64,000 nucleotides of DNA from Capsicum annuum. Lineage: Eukaryota > Streptophyta > Magnoliopsida > Solanales > Solanaceae. Under the pieces are notes generated by a model. It made no database searches. It was not told the DNA's origin and saw only the letters and a program-made list of their open reading frames with translations. This document shows, in pieces, positions 20,641 to 32,510 of this stretch; position 1 is the first letter of the stretch; every line of letters begins with the position of its first letter. The position numbers were made by a program, and so were the translations under genes. The stretch covers positions 46,070,131 through 46,134,130 of the forward strand of contig NC_061119.1 of NCBI RefSeq assembly GCF_002878395.1, written 5' to 3'.

Positions 20641-23600
20641 ATAATCACAGAAAACAGGAAGAGTTAAAAAATATCAGAGAGAAAATTTCATATTCTGGGT
20701 ATGAAATAATCTGTTTACCAATATATTTCTTGATATGCATGGCAAAGGTAGTAGTAATTGTATGCTTCATCCACAATCACATCATTGAAATGTTTCATAA
20801 TTTATTTGTATATCATATTTTTTAGCACAAAAATTATATACTTCTTTATTTATTCTATTTTTTGTTTGCAAAACATAGACATAAATGCCAATGCATGAAA
20901 ATTAAATTTTTCATAATTACTATAATTTTTTTTCCAGTTTTTATAATTTAAAATTAGATAACAACTTTTGGATTAATTTTTTACAGTTACTTAGACTCAA
21001 ACATAATGAATCTTATAATAATGTGTGATTACGTTTACGTATTAAGTATTAATGTTGTTGGTACAATGTTGAAATATTAATATCAAAGCATAATACATAT
21101 TATTTTCTTCATTATATTTTGCTCCAATCCTGCCAAAGCTTACCATAAAATCGAGCTTTAAACAAATTACTTAACATATTTTTTGCAATTACCGATTCAC
21201 CTCCAAACATTTTAATGTCTAGCGGAGGAATGAAATTCACATGGCTTCCAACAACGATATTACATTCATCTACTCTTGATGCTTTTGTACATTTGGTAGT
21301 ATAATAAAAATACCTCTGTTATAATGGTGTCAAATAAGGATAAATCTTCATCATCTAATCCTGAGAACTTATTTTTGTTATGATTTTCTTCTTCATCATA
21401 ACCACAGTTCATTCCCGACTTACATGTTTCAATCTAATGAACTACCGACGGCTTATCCTTTCTTCAAATTGATATTTTTTATTTTAATTATTTAATTTTT
21501 TAAATATTATTGTAGATATGGGAGCAAAATTTGGTACAATGTTATCCATTTATCCTACAAAAATAATTCGTATCTTCAACAAATTGATGGACGACGTCTG
21601 ATTCTCTCCAAATCTGTGAACTGCAGCCATGTACATAAAAGCTACATATTAGCTCATCAATGAATTTAAATGATGTTTGCCTAAAAAATACAGAGAAATA
21701 ATTTTATCCTGTTCAATTAGTTATTTTCATCATAAAACATTGCAGAAAATAAATATTTAACGTTCAACCATAAAATATTTAATGTTATGTAAATTTTAGA
21801 TTATATATGTAATAGAAATTTATCATTTAGTTCTAATGTTTAATTGATATCAAAGCTTGATTGTACTTTTATATTATTTTAATTAAAAATTTTGTTTGTG
21901 CTCATGCCTTTTAATACTCTCCCATTAAGTATGAGAAGAAAATATTTACCGGTCTATTTTAATAATCAAAGTAAAATTTCAGCAATTACTTATATCATAC
22001 ATAATTGTAACTAAAGGCTATCAAATACATACACCAACACAAAGCAACATCAAATATTTAGGAGCATTAAATTAAAAAATAACTTAATATATTTAAATAC
22101 TTTTTCATCTCCTTTTATAATTTTATGCCAATATTTTTCATTGATCTCCCACATAATCATGAAAAGCAACACATTTATTTTATATTTTATAAAATTTTTT
22201 AGATACAATTCCTATTTTAAAGGAGAATCACGATTTCTATTTTCGAGATAATTCCACGAAAAATCTGTAGGGAGTTTAACTTTTTATTTCTTAATATTTA
22301 CATTTTTATTTTTTATTTTTTCTATATTTAAAACAAACATAACTTTTTGCTATCTGCAAAATCTCATTACAAAATTATATGTTTCACTTATTTTTCAACT
22401 CTTTTTTAAGTTATTAATAATTTCCTTATATAAAAAAAATTAATAAGAACATAAATGTGATTGGAAAGTCACATTTTTTCACATTAGATACCCACAATTC
22501 CAAAAATCATCTTACAAATATGACCTTTTTAAAAATAAAATCTACATAAATATATCTATCAATACAAAGTACCGGGAGTAAGTTGTAAGAATAAAAATAC
22601 CTATTTAACATTTATAATTATTTATTTTTAAAAAATTACATTAAGAAATTTAAAACACATGATATATAGCACATCGTACGCATGTTTTCCACTAATATCC
22701 CACACAACCACTATCACAATAAATATACTTGACATTTTATAATTTTTAATTCAATTTTAATTTTACAAATAAATCACATTTCCTATTCTCAAGCAAATTC
22801 TCAGATAAGTTTCTATGCACTTTTTCATATATACTTTTTACATTTTAGAAATTTTTTTAAATATTAAATTAAGAATATAACTGTGTTTTGAAAATTAAAA
22901 TATTTTCTTAAAAATATTAAAAATGCATAGCAGTTGCAACATAAATTTTGACTACTAGAGAGTTTATATTTTTATCTTTTAATATTTACATCCCTAACTT
23001 TTTTTACTTTTTAATATTTAAAACAAACAAAGTCTTTGTTATCTGCATAATGTTAATAGTAAATTACATGTTTCAATTATTATTTAATTATTTATTAACT
23101 AATTAATACTCTTCTAATATAAATAAAATAATTTATAAGAAATAATTGTGACTGAAAAGAATCCTTTAATATTCACTTTAGATATTCAAATTTTCAGCAG
23201 TCATCTCACAAAATTTATCTTCTGTTTAAAAATAGATCCCCATAAATACATAAATTAATACAAAGCACTAAGAGTTAGTTGTGAGAACAAAAACACATAT
23301 TTAAAATATTACACTAAGAAATTAAAAAGATAATAGAATTTTACATGTAATTATGTGATATTCATACCCATGTCTTCCACTAACCTATCACACAATCACC
23401 TCCACAAAAATATACTTATCAGTTTGTAACTTTTTTTAATACAATTTTAACTTTACAAATAAATCGCATTTCCTATTTTCAATCAAATTACAAAATAATT
23501 ACTTATGCAGTTTTTCAAATAGATAGATTTAAAAAATCTAAAGTTCTATTTTTCTATATTTAAAGAAAACAAAATTCTTGATGCAGCAGGTTGGAGCGGA

Positions 23601-24397
23601 TTGTATAAAGCAACTAAAGTAGTGCTAAGAACCTTTACTGGACCATGTCATAAGTCCATAGTTCATGACGGATGCAACAATTTCCTGAAAAACAGTAATC
23701 ATTATGATGAAATCTATTTTCATTTCAACCTAACTAGAAACATTGTCCTCTACATACTAACCATATGGGATGAAATGTTATAGACAAATGAATGAGGATC
23801 CACAATGAAAAATTTCATAAACGAACTTTAATATACGACGCATTGGTGATTGTAAATTTAAATAACAACTAGGTGTAGGAAGTATCAAGATCAATGATAC
23901 TGTAATATATTTTGTAACTATATCACTTCCTTCTTTTCAAATATAAAAATTTCAATCTATTATTTCACCATTCACTCTTTTTATGCAAGAAACTAACACT
24001 GTCAGTTCTCAAAAACATCTTCTGTAAATCTTGCTCCTATTACAGAATTATGTGGTTTTGAATATATTCTTATCGTCTATCAAATATATAATTATAAAAA
24101 GCAAGGTCAACTATTGTGTTATGTGAAATTATTTTTAAAGAACCCCATTTTTTAATCATGAAAAAATATATGTTGTACTTACACAAATAACATATATAGA
24201 AGGACCTCTATACGGACTTGAGAATCACAAACTATAAACATCCCTGCTTGCACCTTCGAATAAGCATTCAATTAGACACCTGTTAGGTTAGGAGAACTCA
24301 CATGTATAACTAGACATTCTGCCAGTACGACTGTCATTATTCTTCTTCATCAAGAACTCGGTATTAACACCTGTTAGTGCTGAAAAACAAACAGAGA
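20641..24397. other. AT-rich Helitron interior, one coding-like fragment
   Basis: Mostly anonymous AT-rich DNA. It includes diverged internal repetition (blocks such as AATAAATCACATTTCCTATT.TCAA at about 22768 and 23459, with nearby TCACACAATCACC at 22712 and 23390). Apart from the fragment at 21121-21435 no gene is supported. A 60-codon plus-strand ORF at 23601-23783 has no recognisable motif. Confidence 0.45.
21121..21435 (-). pseudogene. Unrecognised captured exon fragment
   Basis: The minus strand reads as protein-like sequence in two pieces: CGYDEEENHNKNKFSGLDDE, an acidic stretch, then with a frame change VDECNIVVGSHVNFIPPLDI and KNMLSNLFKARFYGKLWQDW. Codon content and the lack of low complexity suggest real former coding sequence, but I do not recognise the family. 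Position inside the Helitron suggests capture. Confidence 0.35.
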
Positions 24398-24402
24398 GAA
24401 CA

Positions 24403-26886
24403 TGTAACACCCCAAAAATAGGTCCTGAGACGTTACACAGTGCTTAGGACAACAAGTGATCCCAAGCTAACCCATGAGCTGGCATACTGATAAGTAACTG
24501 ATTAAACATGTATAAAATGACAGAGTTTACTGTGCGGAAACATAACCATGATGGAATCTGAGAAAAATACAATACTGGTACACTTATACATTTTGATAAA
24601 ATCTGAAAAGAGGGACTAAATTACATAACTGACTCTAACTAACATCTGTGAAGCCTCTACTATACTGATTATAGATAGCTAGGACATGACCCCCAACTAT
24701 CCCAAATCAATACGACTAAATAAATAAAACAAAATAAAATACTACTCAAACTATATGACTGAATCGAGCCCTTGAATCAAGAGGACTCATCAACCTGCTG
24801 ACTGAAAACTGTAATTTGTCTGCATATGGTATGCGTCCTACAACTGAACTGATACCTACATTATGAGATAATGTAGCACATAAACATATATGTGGATCAG
24901 TACTTTGAGGATGTACTAAGTATATGGGGTTGAATGCATAAGTAAAACATAATATCAATCATCATAATTTGTAAGACAATGCATGCTAAATGTAAAGACT
25001 CACATAACCTGAAATGTCTAAAATACTGAAGATCATGAGTAACAAATCATACTTTATAAATCTAGTGAGTCATAATATTTAGTTCTAAAAGTTGTACTCG
25101 CATTCTCTCTTTAAATCATACTGTCTAAGTATAGAAAGGACTCACTCTTTAAATCTAAAATTTGAAACTAATATCTTTTTGTAAAGCATAATTTGAGTAA
25201 GCTTTTGTGAGCTTTTACACTTAGTTTTATAAAAGCTTTTTGTTATTCTTTTCTGAGGAACTATTCTGAAAATCTTTACTATTAAGCTGTAAGGAAAAAC
25301 ACTTTATCTTAAGGCTTTAAACCAATAGACTATTTTAAGAGTAGGGGACATCTTTTGGGAGGTTCTTCTAACCGACAATACACCATGTGAGAATTCATGA
25401 AGTCCCACGACTGGACCCGGTTAGGTAGGCCTGTTCTACCCTTGCCATCGGAATAGAATATTCTAATCTGAGTGATTTCAATATGAGTCATCCACATAGA
25501 AGTGGGAATAATTTAATAATCTGTACCTACGGTGGCACGTAGTTCTGAGGTATGAATCCGTAGTAACTTATCCATCGCGCTGCTAAGTACTACTCCCAAT
25601 CTCATGCTCAAACTCTTAAGAAATCCACTTTAGAATTTATACAAAGGTTTACAGAAAAACCAACTATGCTTTGCTTTTCTTTAAATCTCAAGTCTTCTGA
25701 AATAAAGTGGATTCTTTATCTAAAATCTGAAAATAATCTAGTCATGGGGTGCTTATAGTACAAACAATCTTGAAACAACAATCTTTAAATGGGGTCTATT
25801 GACCCAATCATCCATCACATGTTAAAACATCTAAAAATTCATACTTGGTAATGTAAACATTCATAAATCATCTTAAAATCTTGAAATTTAAGCTATATGC
25901 ATGGAAACAAAAATATAATCATTGTTTCAACTTCTAAATCATGGAAAATCTCATAATCTTGAAAAGAATGATAATGAGTATAAACCCTAACTTGAATTTC
26001 ATGAAAAATCATATAAATTACAATAAATTTGTAAATAAAATAAAGTTTTGGGCACAAGGATGAATGGATTATCCTTGTTCAAACCCCACATACCTTAATT
26101 GATGATCTTAGATGAAAATATTGTATCTTGGATTCCTATTGTGCTTTTGGAGATGAATTCTTGGAGTTCTTGTATTGGGAATCCTTAAATCTTGAATTTC
26201 TTTGGAGAATTAATGGAGGAATTTGGATTTCTTGGAGAGAAAGTTTGAGCTTTAGGGTTTTCTTTTGAGAGTGAATAGATGAAAAGTGAATATGATGAGC
26301 TTTGAATGGGTTAAATTCTCTGTTATTCACGACCTGGGGCTTGGAAAAGACCTAAGAGTCCTTTTTAAACTTTAAGTCGGAACTGAAAATGCTATATTTT
26401 TTCAAATTTGGTTGGCCAACGCAACGCACCACAGTCGCGGTGGATCACTGGAAAAGGAAGAATGGGAAATGGGTGCTCACCGCAATGCGTTACAATCTCG
26501 GTGCCCCTTGGATTGCTATTTTGGCCCTTGGCGTGACGCACCAGAATCGCGGAGTCTTACTGAAATGGGACAATTGGAAAAATGGGCTTCTCCTCAATGT
26601 GGGGATATCGTGGAGGGCAACTTAAATTTGACAATTGTGGATTTTTCCTTCTCCGCGACGCGCTGAGAGTACAGGTGGCACACTATTTTACTAAAAACGC
26701 TCTAACTTCTTCACCGAGTGTTAGAATTGGGCGAATTTGGTATCGATGGAAATCTTATTCAATTTTCCACATAATAAAAAGTTGAAATCTTGAAAATACC
26801 ATATGAAATAAATAGTATTCATTTTTGAAGTAAATTCTTGACATTCTAGGGATGAATTTAAGCTAGGAAAAGTATGGGGTATTACA
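24403..26886. mobile_element. Solo LTR (2484 bp) with 5-bp TSD GAACA
   Basis: It starts TGTAACACCCC and ends GGGGTATTACA, a near-perfect terminal inverted repeat typical of many plant LTRs. It is flanked by GAACA at 24398-24402 and 26887-26891. There is no internal retrotransposon sequence and no second LTR nearby, so it is a solo LTR left by LTR-LTR recombination. Near 26410-26680 it has CpG-rich GCGACGCACCA/GTCGCGG-like repeats that generate spurious ORFs. Orientation is not determined. Confidence 0.85.
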
Positions 26887-26891
26887 GAACA

Positions 26892-27936
26892 CCAAGTAAA
26901 TATCCTTGAATGGTTGATGAAAAGAATGCGTCACAAGAAGCCTCTCCACAACCTTTCACATGTAGTGTGTTCCCATTTGCCTGGTGTTCAACACATGCAA
27001 AAGATTTAAATTTGACCTATTTGTTGTATTAGTATTAATGACTGAATAAAGATTTAAATAAATCATCACAGTATTTACATCACACTATTGTGATAGAAAA
27101 AATATCACATCAAAGTTTAAAAATAATTTCAACAGTCCAAAGAATTTGAGTTCTTGAAAGTTGTGACTTTGTTTTTAGAAACATATTAGGGTCAAATATT
27201 TTTCATCTCAAAATGGAGTATTCCATACGTTGGAATAGATAATATACTTTATTTTGTTGAAAAGGTGTCAAAAGAAACAAATTATGATTTCTACTATATA
27301 TGCATACTTGAAGATAAGTGTATTAGAGAGGAAAGTAATCGTTAAATTAAGCTTGAAATATAATGCAAACAGGCAGTATCAAAAAATATTTCATCAAGAT
27401 GGCTCTCAAATTTATTTATGGTTGCTCCAGAAAAATAGTACAGAGGTTGTTCACATAACTAATTTGTTTGGCATATTTTTTAAAGAACTCCTTTCTGAGA
27501 TATTACGTAGAATGACACAAATTATCTAGAACAAACTAAACTGTTACATCCATCAGGTAGTTCACTGCCAATCTTAATTTTATAATTGAACCAATCTATT
27601 ACATACTCACAGAACAACATCTATATGAGCAACCACAGTGTCTGATAACAAGTAAAACCCGAAGGCTGTTCCCGTCCCTATTAGGGGAGATGCTAGCCAT
27701 CTCTCCTTTCTACGAACACAAAGCAACGACAGTGGCATAACTATCTTTCATGATGAACAGGTAATGTTTCTAGTTAAATAACTCCAATAGATCACATTAA
27801 TTTTGTATGCCAATTCTAACACCATACATGGTTAAGTTTCAGGTCGGGTCTCTAATTTATATGTATGACATGATTTGGCACGCTAAGTTACCACTTCATA
27901 AATCATAATAAATAGACAAAGAGATTCCATAAGCAC
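26892..27936. repeat. Helitron interior with a block duplicated at 30.34-30.64 kb
   Basis: 27107-27290 (TCAAAGTTTAAAA...AGTCCAAAGAATTTGAGTTC...GGTGTCAAAAGAAACAAATTATG) recurs at about 30469-30643 with scattered changes. The preceding CCTCTCCACAACCTTTCACATGT (26941) matches 30350. No gene is supported; the 91-codon ORF at 27254-27529 has no known motif. Confidence 0.6.
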
Positions 27937-28364
27937 CTGGCTTGTGGTTTTTCCAACAGCCGAAAGTACGATTGCCATCCACTGCAAGTTCGTAAGGTTC
28001 CTCTTAAGAAACAACCTAAAATATCAAAAAATGATTCCTAATTTACTTTACCTACTTCAATACAGGAAATAAAGAACTAATGCTGAATGAAAAGAAATAA
28101 AAAAGGGTAGGGAAACTAGGCAAAAAAGATAGCACCAAGCACCTGGATATTATTCTCGTAGTGATAATATTTAAGTTTCCCATTATCTGATAAGTTGATG
28201 TATCTACATAAGTCAATGTAGCGAACTGCACATTGTTATGGATGAGATAAATAATAAATGGAATTGGGTATAAACGAACATTCTTCTAATCCATCATCAT
28301 CTTAGGAGGCGGTGAGCTTTGTATTTCTCTCCAAAGAAATACCCTGGATACTATAAGCTGCAAG
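27937..28364 (-). pseudogene. Captured CMP-sialic acid transporter-like (nucleotide-sugar transporter) fragment
   Basis: Two minus-strand exons with consensus splice edges are visible. The first (about 28358-28140) begins after a TGCAG acceptor. It reads FLWREIQSSPPPKM, an in-frame TAG, then VRLYPIPFIIYLIHNNVQFA and TYVDTSTYQIMGNLNIITT. The second (28015-27937) reads FLKRNLTNLQWMAIVLSAVG and ends TTSQ before GTGC. Both match my memory of plant CMP-sialic acid transporter-like Golgi proteins (multi-span membrane antiporters moving nucleotide sugars). Only the N-terminal third is present, so it is not functional. It runs antisense to RepHel and lies inside Helitron H1, which argues for gene capture. 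Confidence 0.85.
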
Positions 28365-28861
28365 ATGACAAATAATTGAATGAGGAAAATCTCAGGAAAA
28401 ATCCCGAAACAGAGAAGTAAATATCATGCAAGAGTTGTTACTATATAGAAAATATACCCACTCAATGCCCTCTTCAGAAGTCCCTTCAGAAAATAGATAT
28501 TCAGTTTGGATCATCCATAATTTTGAAGAGATTTTCTAATTAATGATCATTACAAAAAAATTTTGAAAAGGAAACAAGAGGATAGCCATATAAGAGTTTA
28601 TTTCATTAATTTAGAGATTAAGAGAGAAGCATTCTATATCAAATGCAGTCTAATATGTTGGATGCATTAAAATGGTTATACGTGAATTCACATTCAAACT
28701 TGCATCTAGCAAAATAACCAAACTTTGAATTCATATCCTGGGCCTAAAATTCAAATCCAGCAGAACAACCAAACCTGCATCATGATAATTCAAAATCACT
28801 AAACCATCACATGATAACATAGCAAAACAATGAAACCACACTCCTCAAAGTGACAATCTTT
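28365..28861. other. Helitron interior without recognised feature
   Basis: Intron-like AT-rich DNA between transporter exon copies. It includes a short duplicated phrase (CAAACTTGCATC / CAAATCCAGCAGAACAACCAAAC, about 28700-28780). No gene seen. Confidence 0.4.
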
Positions 28862-28950
28862 AAGTTGCCATTATTTGATAAGTCGATGTATCTACATAAG
28901 ACAATGTAGCAAACTGCACATTTTTGTGGATGAGATAAATGATAGATGGA
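28862..28950 (-). pseudogene. Second partial copy of the transporter exon
   Basis: The minus strand encodes SIIYLIHKNVQFATLSYVDT followed by STYQIM, a copy of part of the exon at 28158-28260 with a few substitutions. It lacks both exon ends. Confidence 0.8.
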
Positions 28951-30219
28951 ATGATTTTGAGTTGCATTGGGAACTGGAATCAATAGACCAAATAAAAAAA
29001 TGACTATAGACTAGAAGGAGGAAGTGACAGATCCAAAAATAGCTTACACACTATTCAAGTATTACTAATTGTAGAACTAATCCTGATTCTACCACCAAAG
29101 CTAGGTGAAATTATGTAGACTATGCAAGCCAGCCATGCCTTTTCAACTAGGAGATTAACCTCTACTGATTTACCAACTGCATATGCATTCTATCCTTCAG
29201 TAACATATATTCCTGTCAAAACAGTGTCTAAAACAGTACCCTTCACTAAATCAGTTGAATTATGCACATCATTTGGAACTTCGACTGATGATTTATCAGC
29301 ATTCGAACTAAATTCTCCCATATACAAATCTTGAGACTCTAGTATGTAATTAGCTGAAGAGTTGATATTGTCCACCTGCAGTATAGGCAATTTGTTCAAT
29401 ATGAGTCTACTTATTCACATCGTTTATCGACCCACTCCCTAAAAAAATACAAACAAAAGTAGCAACCAAAAAAGAAAAAATGAACAGCTTCCCTCTTAGA
29501 GGAGTACCTCTATCTCATTATTATGTCCAGGAGAATCCAATCTTTAAGCACCATTGAATTGCGAAGAAATCTGATGCAAAGAATGATGTGTCTGCACACC
29601 TGAGAGGTAATTCTTATCCACAGATTGAAGTTTCTACAAAATTATGGTGGATCAAGAATCTAGGCATACAAAATAGGAGAAGAATTACAAGTAATCATAA
29701 GCAATAGATTCGGTTTCTTAACCTGTCCCTCTTTACTTGAAGATGGAACCTTGCATCCTGTGTTTTAATTCCTTGGTTTACATTAATATCACTGTAATCT
29801 GAATGAAGAGTTTGTCCATTAACAGTTGTTTCATGATCATACTGAGAATCCGATCTTTGAAAAGTTAACTAAGGTTGCACGGAGTATGGATTGTCACTAG
29901 AGATCTGTGAATCCTCTGGTGCATCCTTGAAAACCACAAGATTAGTAATTAACCTTTACTAATCAGAAGTAACGAGGAGAACTAGATCAAAATTCTCTAC
30001 TTTACCTGTTGATTTGGAAGAAGTATGTAATAAGTGAAAATGTCCAACATGAGACTGAGGAACATGTAATGGTAAAAGAGAAATTCCCTGTTGATGCATT
30101 ACATATGGATACAAAGCCGTAATTTGTTCGGCTGGAAGGTAGGTCTTCATCCTAAGTAAGGATGAAGGAGAAACTGTCATCACATGCATAAAAATAAGAA
30201 GGTGGAATGATAATAACAA
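28951..30219 (-). pseudogene. Unrecognised captured gene X, several exon fragments
   Basis: At least four protein-like minus-strand blocks are visible: 30219-29959 (LPAEQITALYPYVMHQQGIS, QSHVGHFHLLH), 29935-29720 (DAPEDSQISSDNPYSVQP, then SQYDHETTVNGQTLHSDYSD), 29640-29510 (LQSVDKNYLSGVQTHHSLHQ) and 29399-29050 (VHNSTDLVKGTVLDTVLTGI, GKSVEVNLLVEKAWLACIV). The last begins after a CTGCAG acceptor. The sequence is Gln/Ser/His-rich and looks like a plant nuclear or scaffold protein, but I do not recognise it. A weak Agenet/Tudor-like resemblance of the GKSVEVNLL block is only a guess. Stops interrupt several blocks. Confidence 0.5.
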
Positions 30220-30639
30220 ATAAATAGAAGGTGAAATGACATAATGATATGATGAAAATAAGAAAATATGGCAAAAAAAGTGATGAAACCATAACTTCTA
30301 AATGCATAAAAACCAACAATACTGTTTAGCAAAATATCTATTCACTATCGCCTCTCTACAGCCTTTCACCTGTGTTGAATATCAGGTAAATGTGGAACAA
30401 CGTAATAGTGAAAATAAATACCAAATAAATGGTAGAACACACTACTGTGATAGAAAAAAAAATCACATCAAAGTTTAAGATTTCAGCAGTCCAAAGAATT
30501 TGAGTTCTTAAAAGTTGTGACTTTGTTTTCAGAAACATATTAGGGTTAAATATTTTGTTATCTCAAAACGGAGTGTTCCATACGTTGGAATGGAGAATAT
30601 ACTTTATTTATTTGAAAAGGTGTCAAAAGAAGCAAAATT
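30220..30639. repeat. Duplicate of the 26.94-27.29 kb block
   Basis: 30345-30639 repeats the earlier segment (CAGTCCAAAGAATTTGAGTTCTT, TCCATACGTTGGAATGGAGAATATAC). The junction at about 30640 leads directly into the third transporter-exon copy, which indicates rearrangement inside the Helitron. Confidence 0.65.
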
Positions 30640-30725
30640 ATGATAAGTCGATGTATCCACATAAGTCAATATAGGAAACTGCACATTATTGTGGATGAGA
30701 TAAATATAATAGATGGAATGATTCT
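30640..30725 (-). pseudogene. Third partial copy of the transporter exon
   Basis: GTCGATGTATCCACATAAGTCAATATAGGAAACTGCACATTATTGTGGATGAGATAAAT is a diverged copy of the 28158-28260 exon segment, frameshifted. The following 60-80 bases also match the sequence after the second copy (28951-29040). Confidence 0.75.
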
Positions 30726-30785
30726 GAGGCGTATTAGGAACTGGAATCAATAGATCAAAGAAAAAACAACTATAGACTAGGAGGA

Positions 30786-31104
30786 GGAAGTAACAAAATC
30801 CATAAACATCTTACGCACTATTCAAGTATTACTAGCCCTAGAACTAATACTAATTCTACCACCAGAACCAGGTCGAATTGTGCGGACTATGCAAACCAGC
30901 AATGTCTTTTCATCCAGGAGATTAACCTCTATTGATTTACCAATTGCATATGTATTTTGACCTTCAGCAACATATGTTCCTGTCAAAACAGTGTCTGACA
31001 CAGTACCCGTCAGTGACTCAGTTGAATTATGCACATTATTTAGAACTTCGACTGATGATTTATTAGCATTTAAACTAAATTCTCACATATGTAGCCCTTG
31101 AGAC
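30786..31104 (-). pseudogene. Second copy of gene X exon, fused to the lysyl-tRNA synthetase fragment
   Basis: The minus strand reads NANKSSVEVLNNVHNSTESL, then TVSDTVLTGTYVAEGQNTYA and GKSIEVNLL, closely parallel to 29399-29100. It follows the lysyl-tRNA synthetase exon directly and in the same frame at about 31105, with no intron between. One stop (TGA where the other copy has GGA) lies just after the junction. Confidence 0.7.
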
Positions 31105-31735
31105 TGTAGCATATTCAAATCTTTGTGGTGTTTTACAAATGGACGTGCAATTGCCCTACCAACAATCATGTTCATCATGGGCGTCTATCTATTACAAATA
31201 CAATAATATGTTTTAATAGCTTTAATTCAAGCTACGCCGTGATCTCAAATTAACAAAGGCAAAGTAAAACAGCTTCATAAACACCGAACTCTAAGAACTC
31301 ATGATTATCAAGAAAGCTCTGAATAAAAGTTATGATCTTTGCACGGGTCTTAAATATGTGCCGAACCTCTGCATTTATCATCAAATCCAAATAACGCTGC
31401 CTATATCGTGTTTCCTGGATATAAAGAACAAATGAACCTCAAGAACACATCGGAGGAATACAATATTTTAAAGGAGATAGGAAGAAAGCAAGATAATTGA
31501 AAATCTTCCTAAAAAAATTGAGATGCATAAGATACCTGATCCTTTAAAACATATGTATCTGGATTGCGGCCACTTCCGAGGACCCATGCTTCAGAATTCT
31601 GCAGCATAATTAGAGATAGATCAATTAAAATGGAACTGGTCTTACACACAATCCAAAAGAAAATTCACTAACCTTAGTATTCTCTGTATGGGCACCTCTC
31701 TGCCGTGGCATCATATGAAGACAATGAGATAAGAC

Positions 31736-32198
31736 TAGGGGTGTGCATCGGTCGGTTCGATTCGATTTTACGTGTTATTAGTTCAGTTTATCAATTTTTA
31801 GTTTTTAAATATGTAAAACCAATAACCAACCAATAAGATATTTTCTTATCGGTTTCGGTTTATCGATTTTTGGTCCTTAATGGTTCGGTTTTCTATTTAA
31901 CCAATAAGAAAATACTTATAAAATAGAAATAGCAACAACTAACATAAAAAAAAAAAAAAATTTAAATACCGCCAAAACCTACGCAATGCATTTTAGTTTA
32001 CAAGAATCTTCAAACTTGAACTGACTATTAGTTAGGAAAAAAATTGAATCCTAATTGTTGGAAGCTTTAAATGCTTCAAGCTTTTCATTACGATAATAGC
32101 CAAACTTTATATTATTCCTTTGTTGCCCTAAATAGGTTAATACTTTGTGAATCACTGAATTGTGAATTAGTAGTGCATATAATATATATACATACACA

Positions 32199-32254
<56 letters not shown>

Positions 32255-32461
32255 TAAAAAGAGAGAGAGAGATTTATATATATAACATAAATAGGGATAA
32301 AACAATAATTTAGTGTATCCTTATTGGGTTATCAAAACTGATTTACCCAATAAATTTTTTTATAAAATCAATAAAAAATCGTTAATTCGATAACCCAATA
32401 CCAATAACCCAATAACATTTTTATCGGTTCGGTCAGTCGGTTCGATTTTTGCACAGCCCTA
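31736..32461. mobile_element. hAT-type MITE (726 bp) inserted in the lysyl-tRNA synthetase exon
   Basis: The ends TAGGGGTGTGCA and TGCACAGCCCTA are inverted repeats with one mismatch, continuing as TCGGTCGGTTCGATTCGATTTT on the left and its counterpart on the right (ATCGGTTCGGTCAGTCGGTTCGATTTTT). GATAAGAC occurs at 31728-31735 and 32462-32469, an 8-bp target duplication as for hAT transposons. The interior is non-coding, with GGTT(T)CGG subterminal motifs and a compound microsatellite. Confidence 0.85.
32195..32283. repeat. Compound microsatellite (TC)n(TA)n(GA)n
   Basis: CTCTCTCTCTC, then TATATATATATA, then GAGAGAGAGAGAGAGA with one AAAA break, then TTTATATATATA. The arms are mutually complementary, so the tract can fold into a hairpin. 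The ORFs reading through it on both strands are low-complexity artefacts. Confidence 0.85.
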
Positions 32462-32510
32462 GATAAGACTTAATGATTTGAGAAAAATATTCAGCTCTCT
32501 CCTTTTACTC

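Larger units (their letters stand above)
31105..32510 (-). pseudogene. Captured lysyl-tRNA synthetase fragment
   Basis: Four minus-strand exons have good splice edges. (1) From about 32510, broken by the MITE at 31736-32461, to 31673: GELNIF-like then LHMMPRQRGAHTENTK before GTTAGTG. (2) 31598-31536: NSEAWVLGSGRNPDTYVLKD before GTATC. (3) 31414 to about 31289: [20 protein letters not shown] then [17 protein letters not shown]. (4) 31183-31105: [20 protein letters not shown]. These match the region between the anticodon-binding domain and the start of the class II catalytic domain of cytosolic lysyl-tRNA synthetase, which charges tRNA-Lys. The catalytic core is absent and a frameshift is present, so it is dead. 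Exon 4 runs straight into gene X sequence. Confidence 0.9.

Noticed and set aside
26389..26785. Three overlapping plus-strand ORFs with little AT bias
   Set aside because: They lie in the CpG-rich end of the solo LTR and have no protein motif.
32051..32313. 84- and 80-codon ORFs on both strands
   Set aside because: They read through the (TC)n(TA)n(GA)n microsatellite and are low complexity.
27937..32510. A real cluster of functional host genes
   Set aside because: Only partial exons are present, with stops, frameshifts, duplications and fusions, and they lie between Helitron ends.
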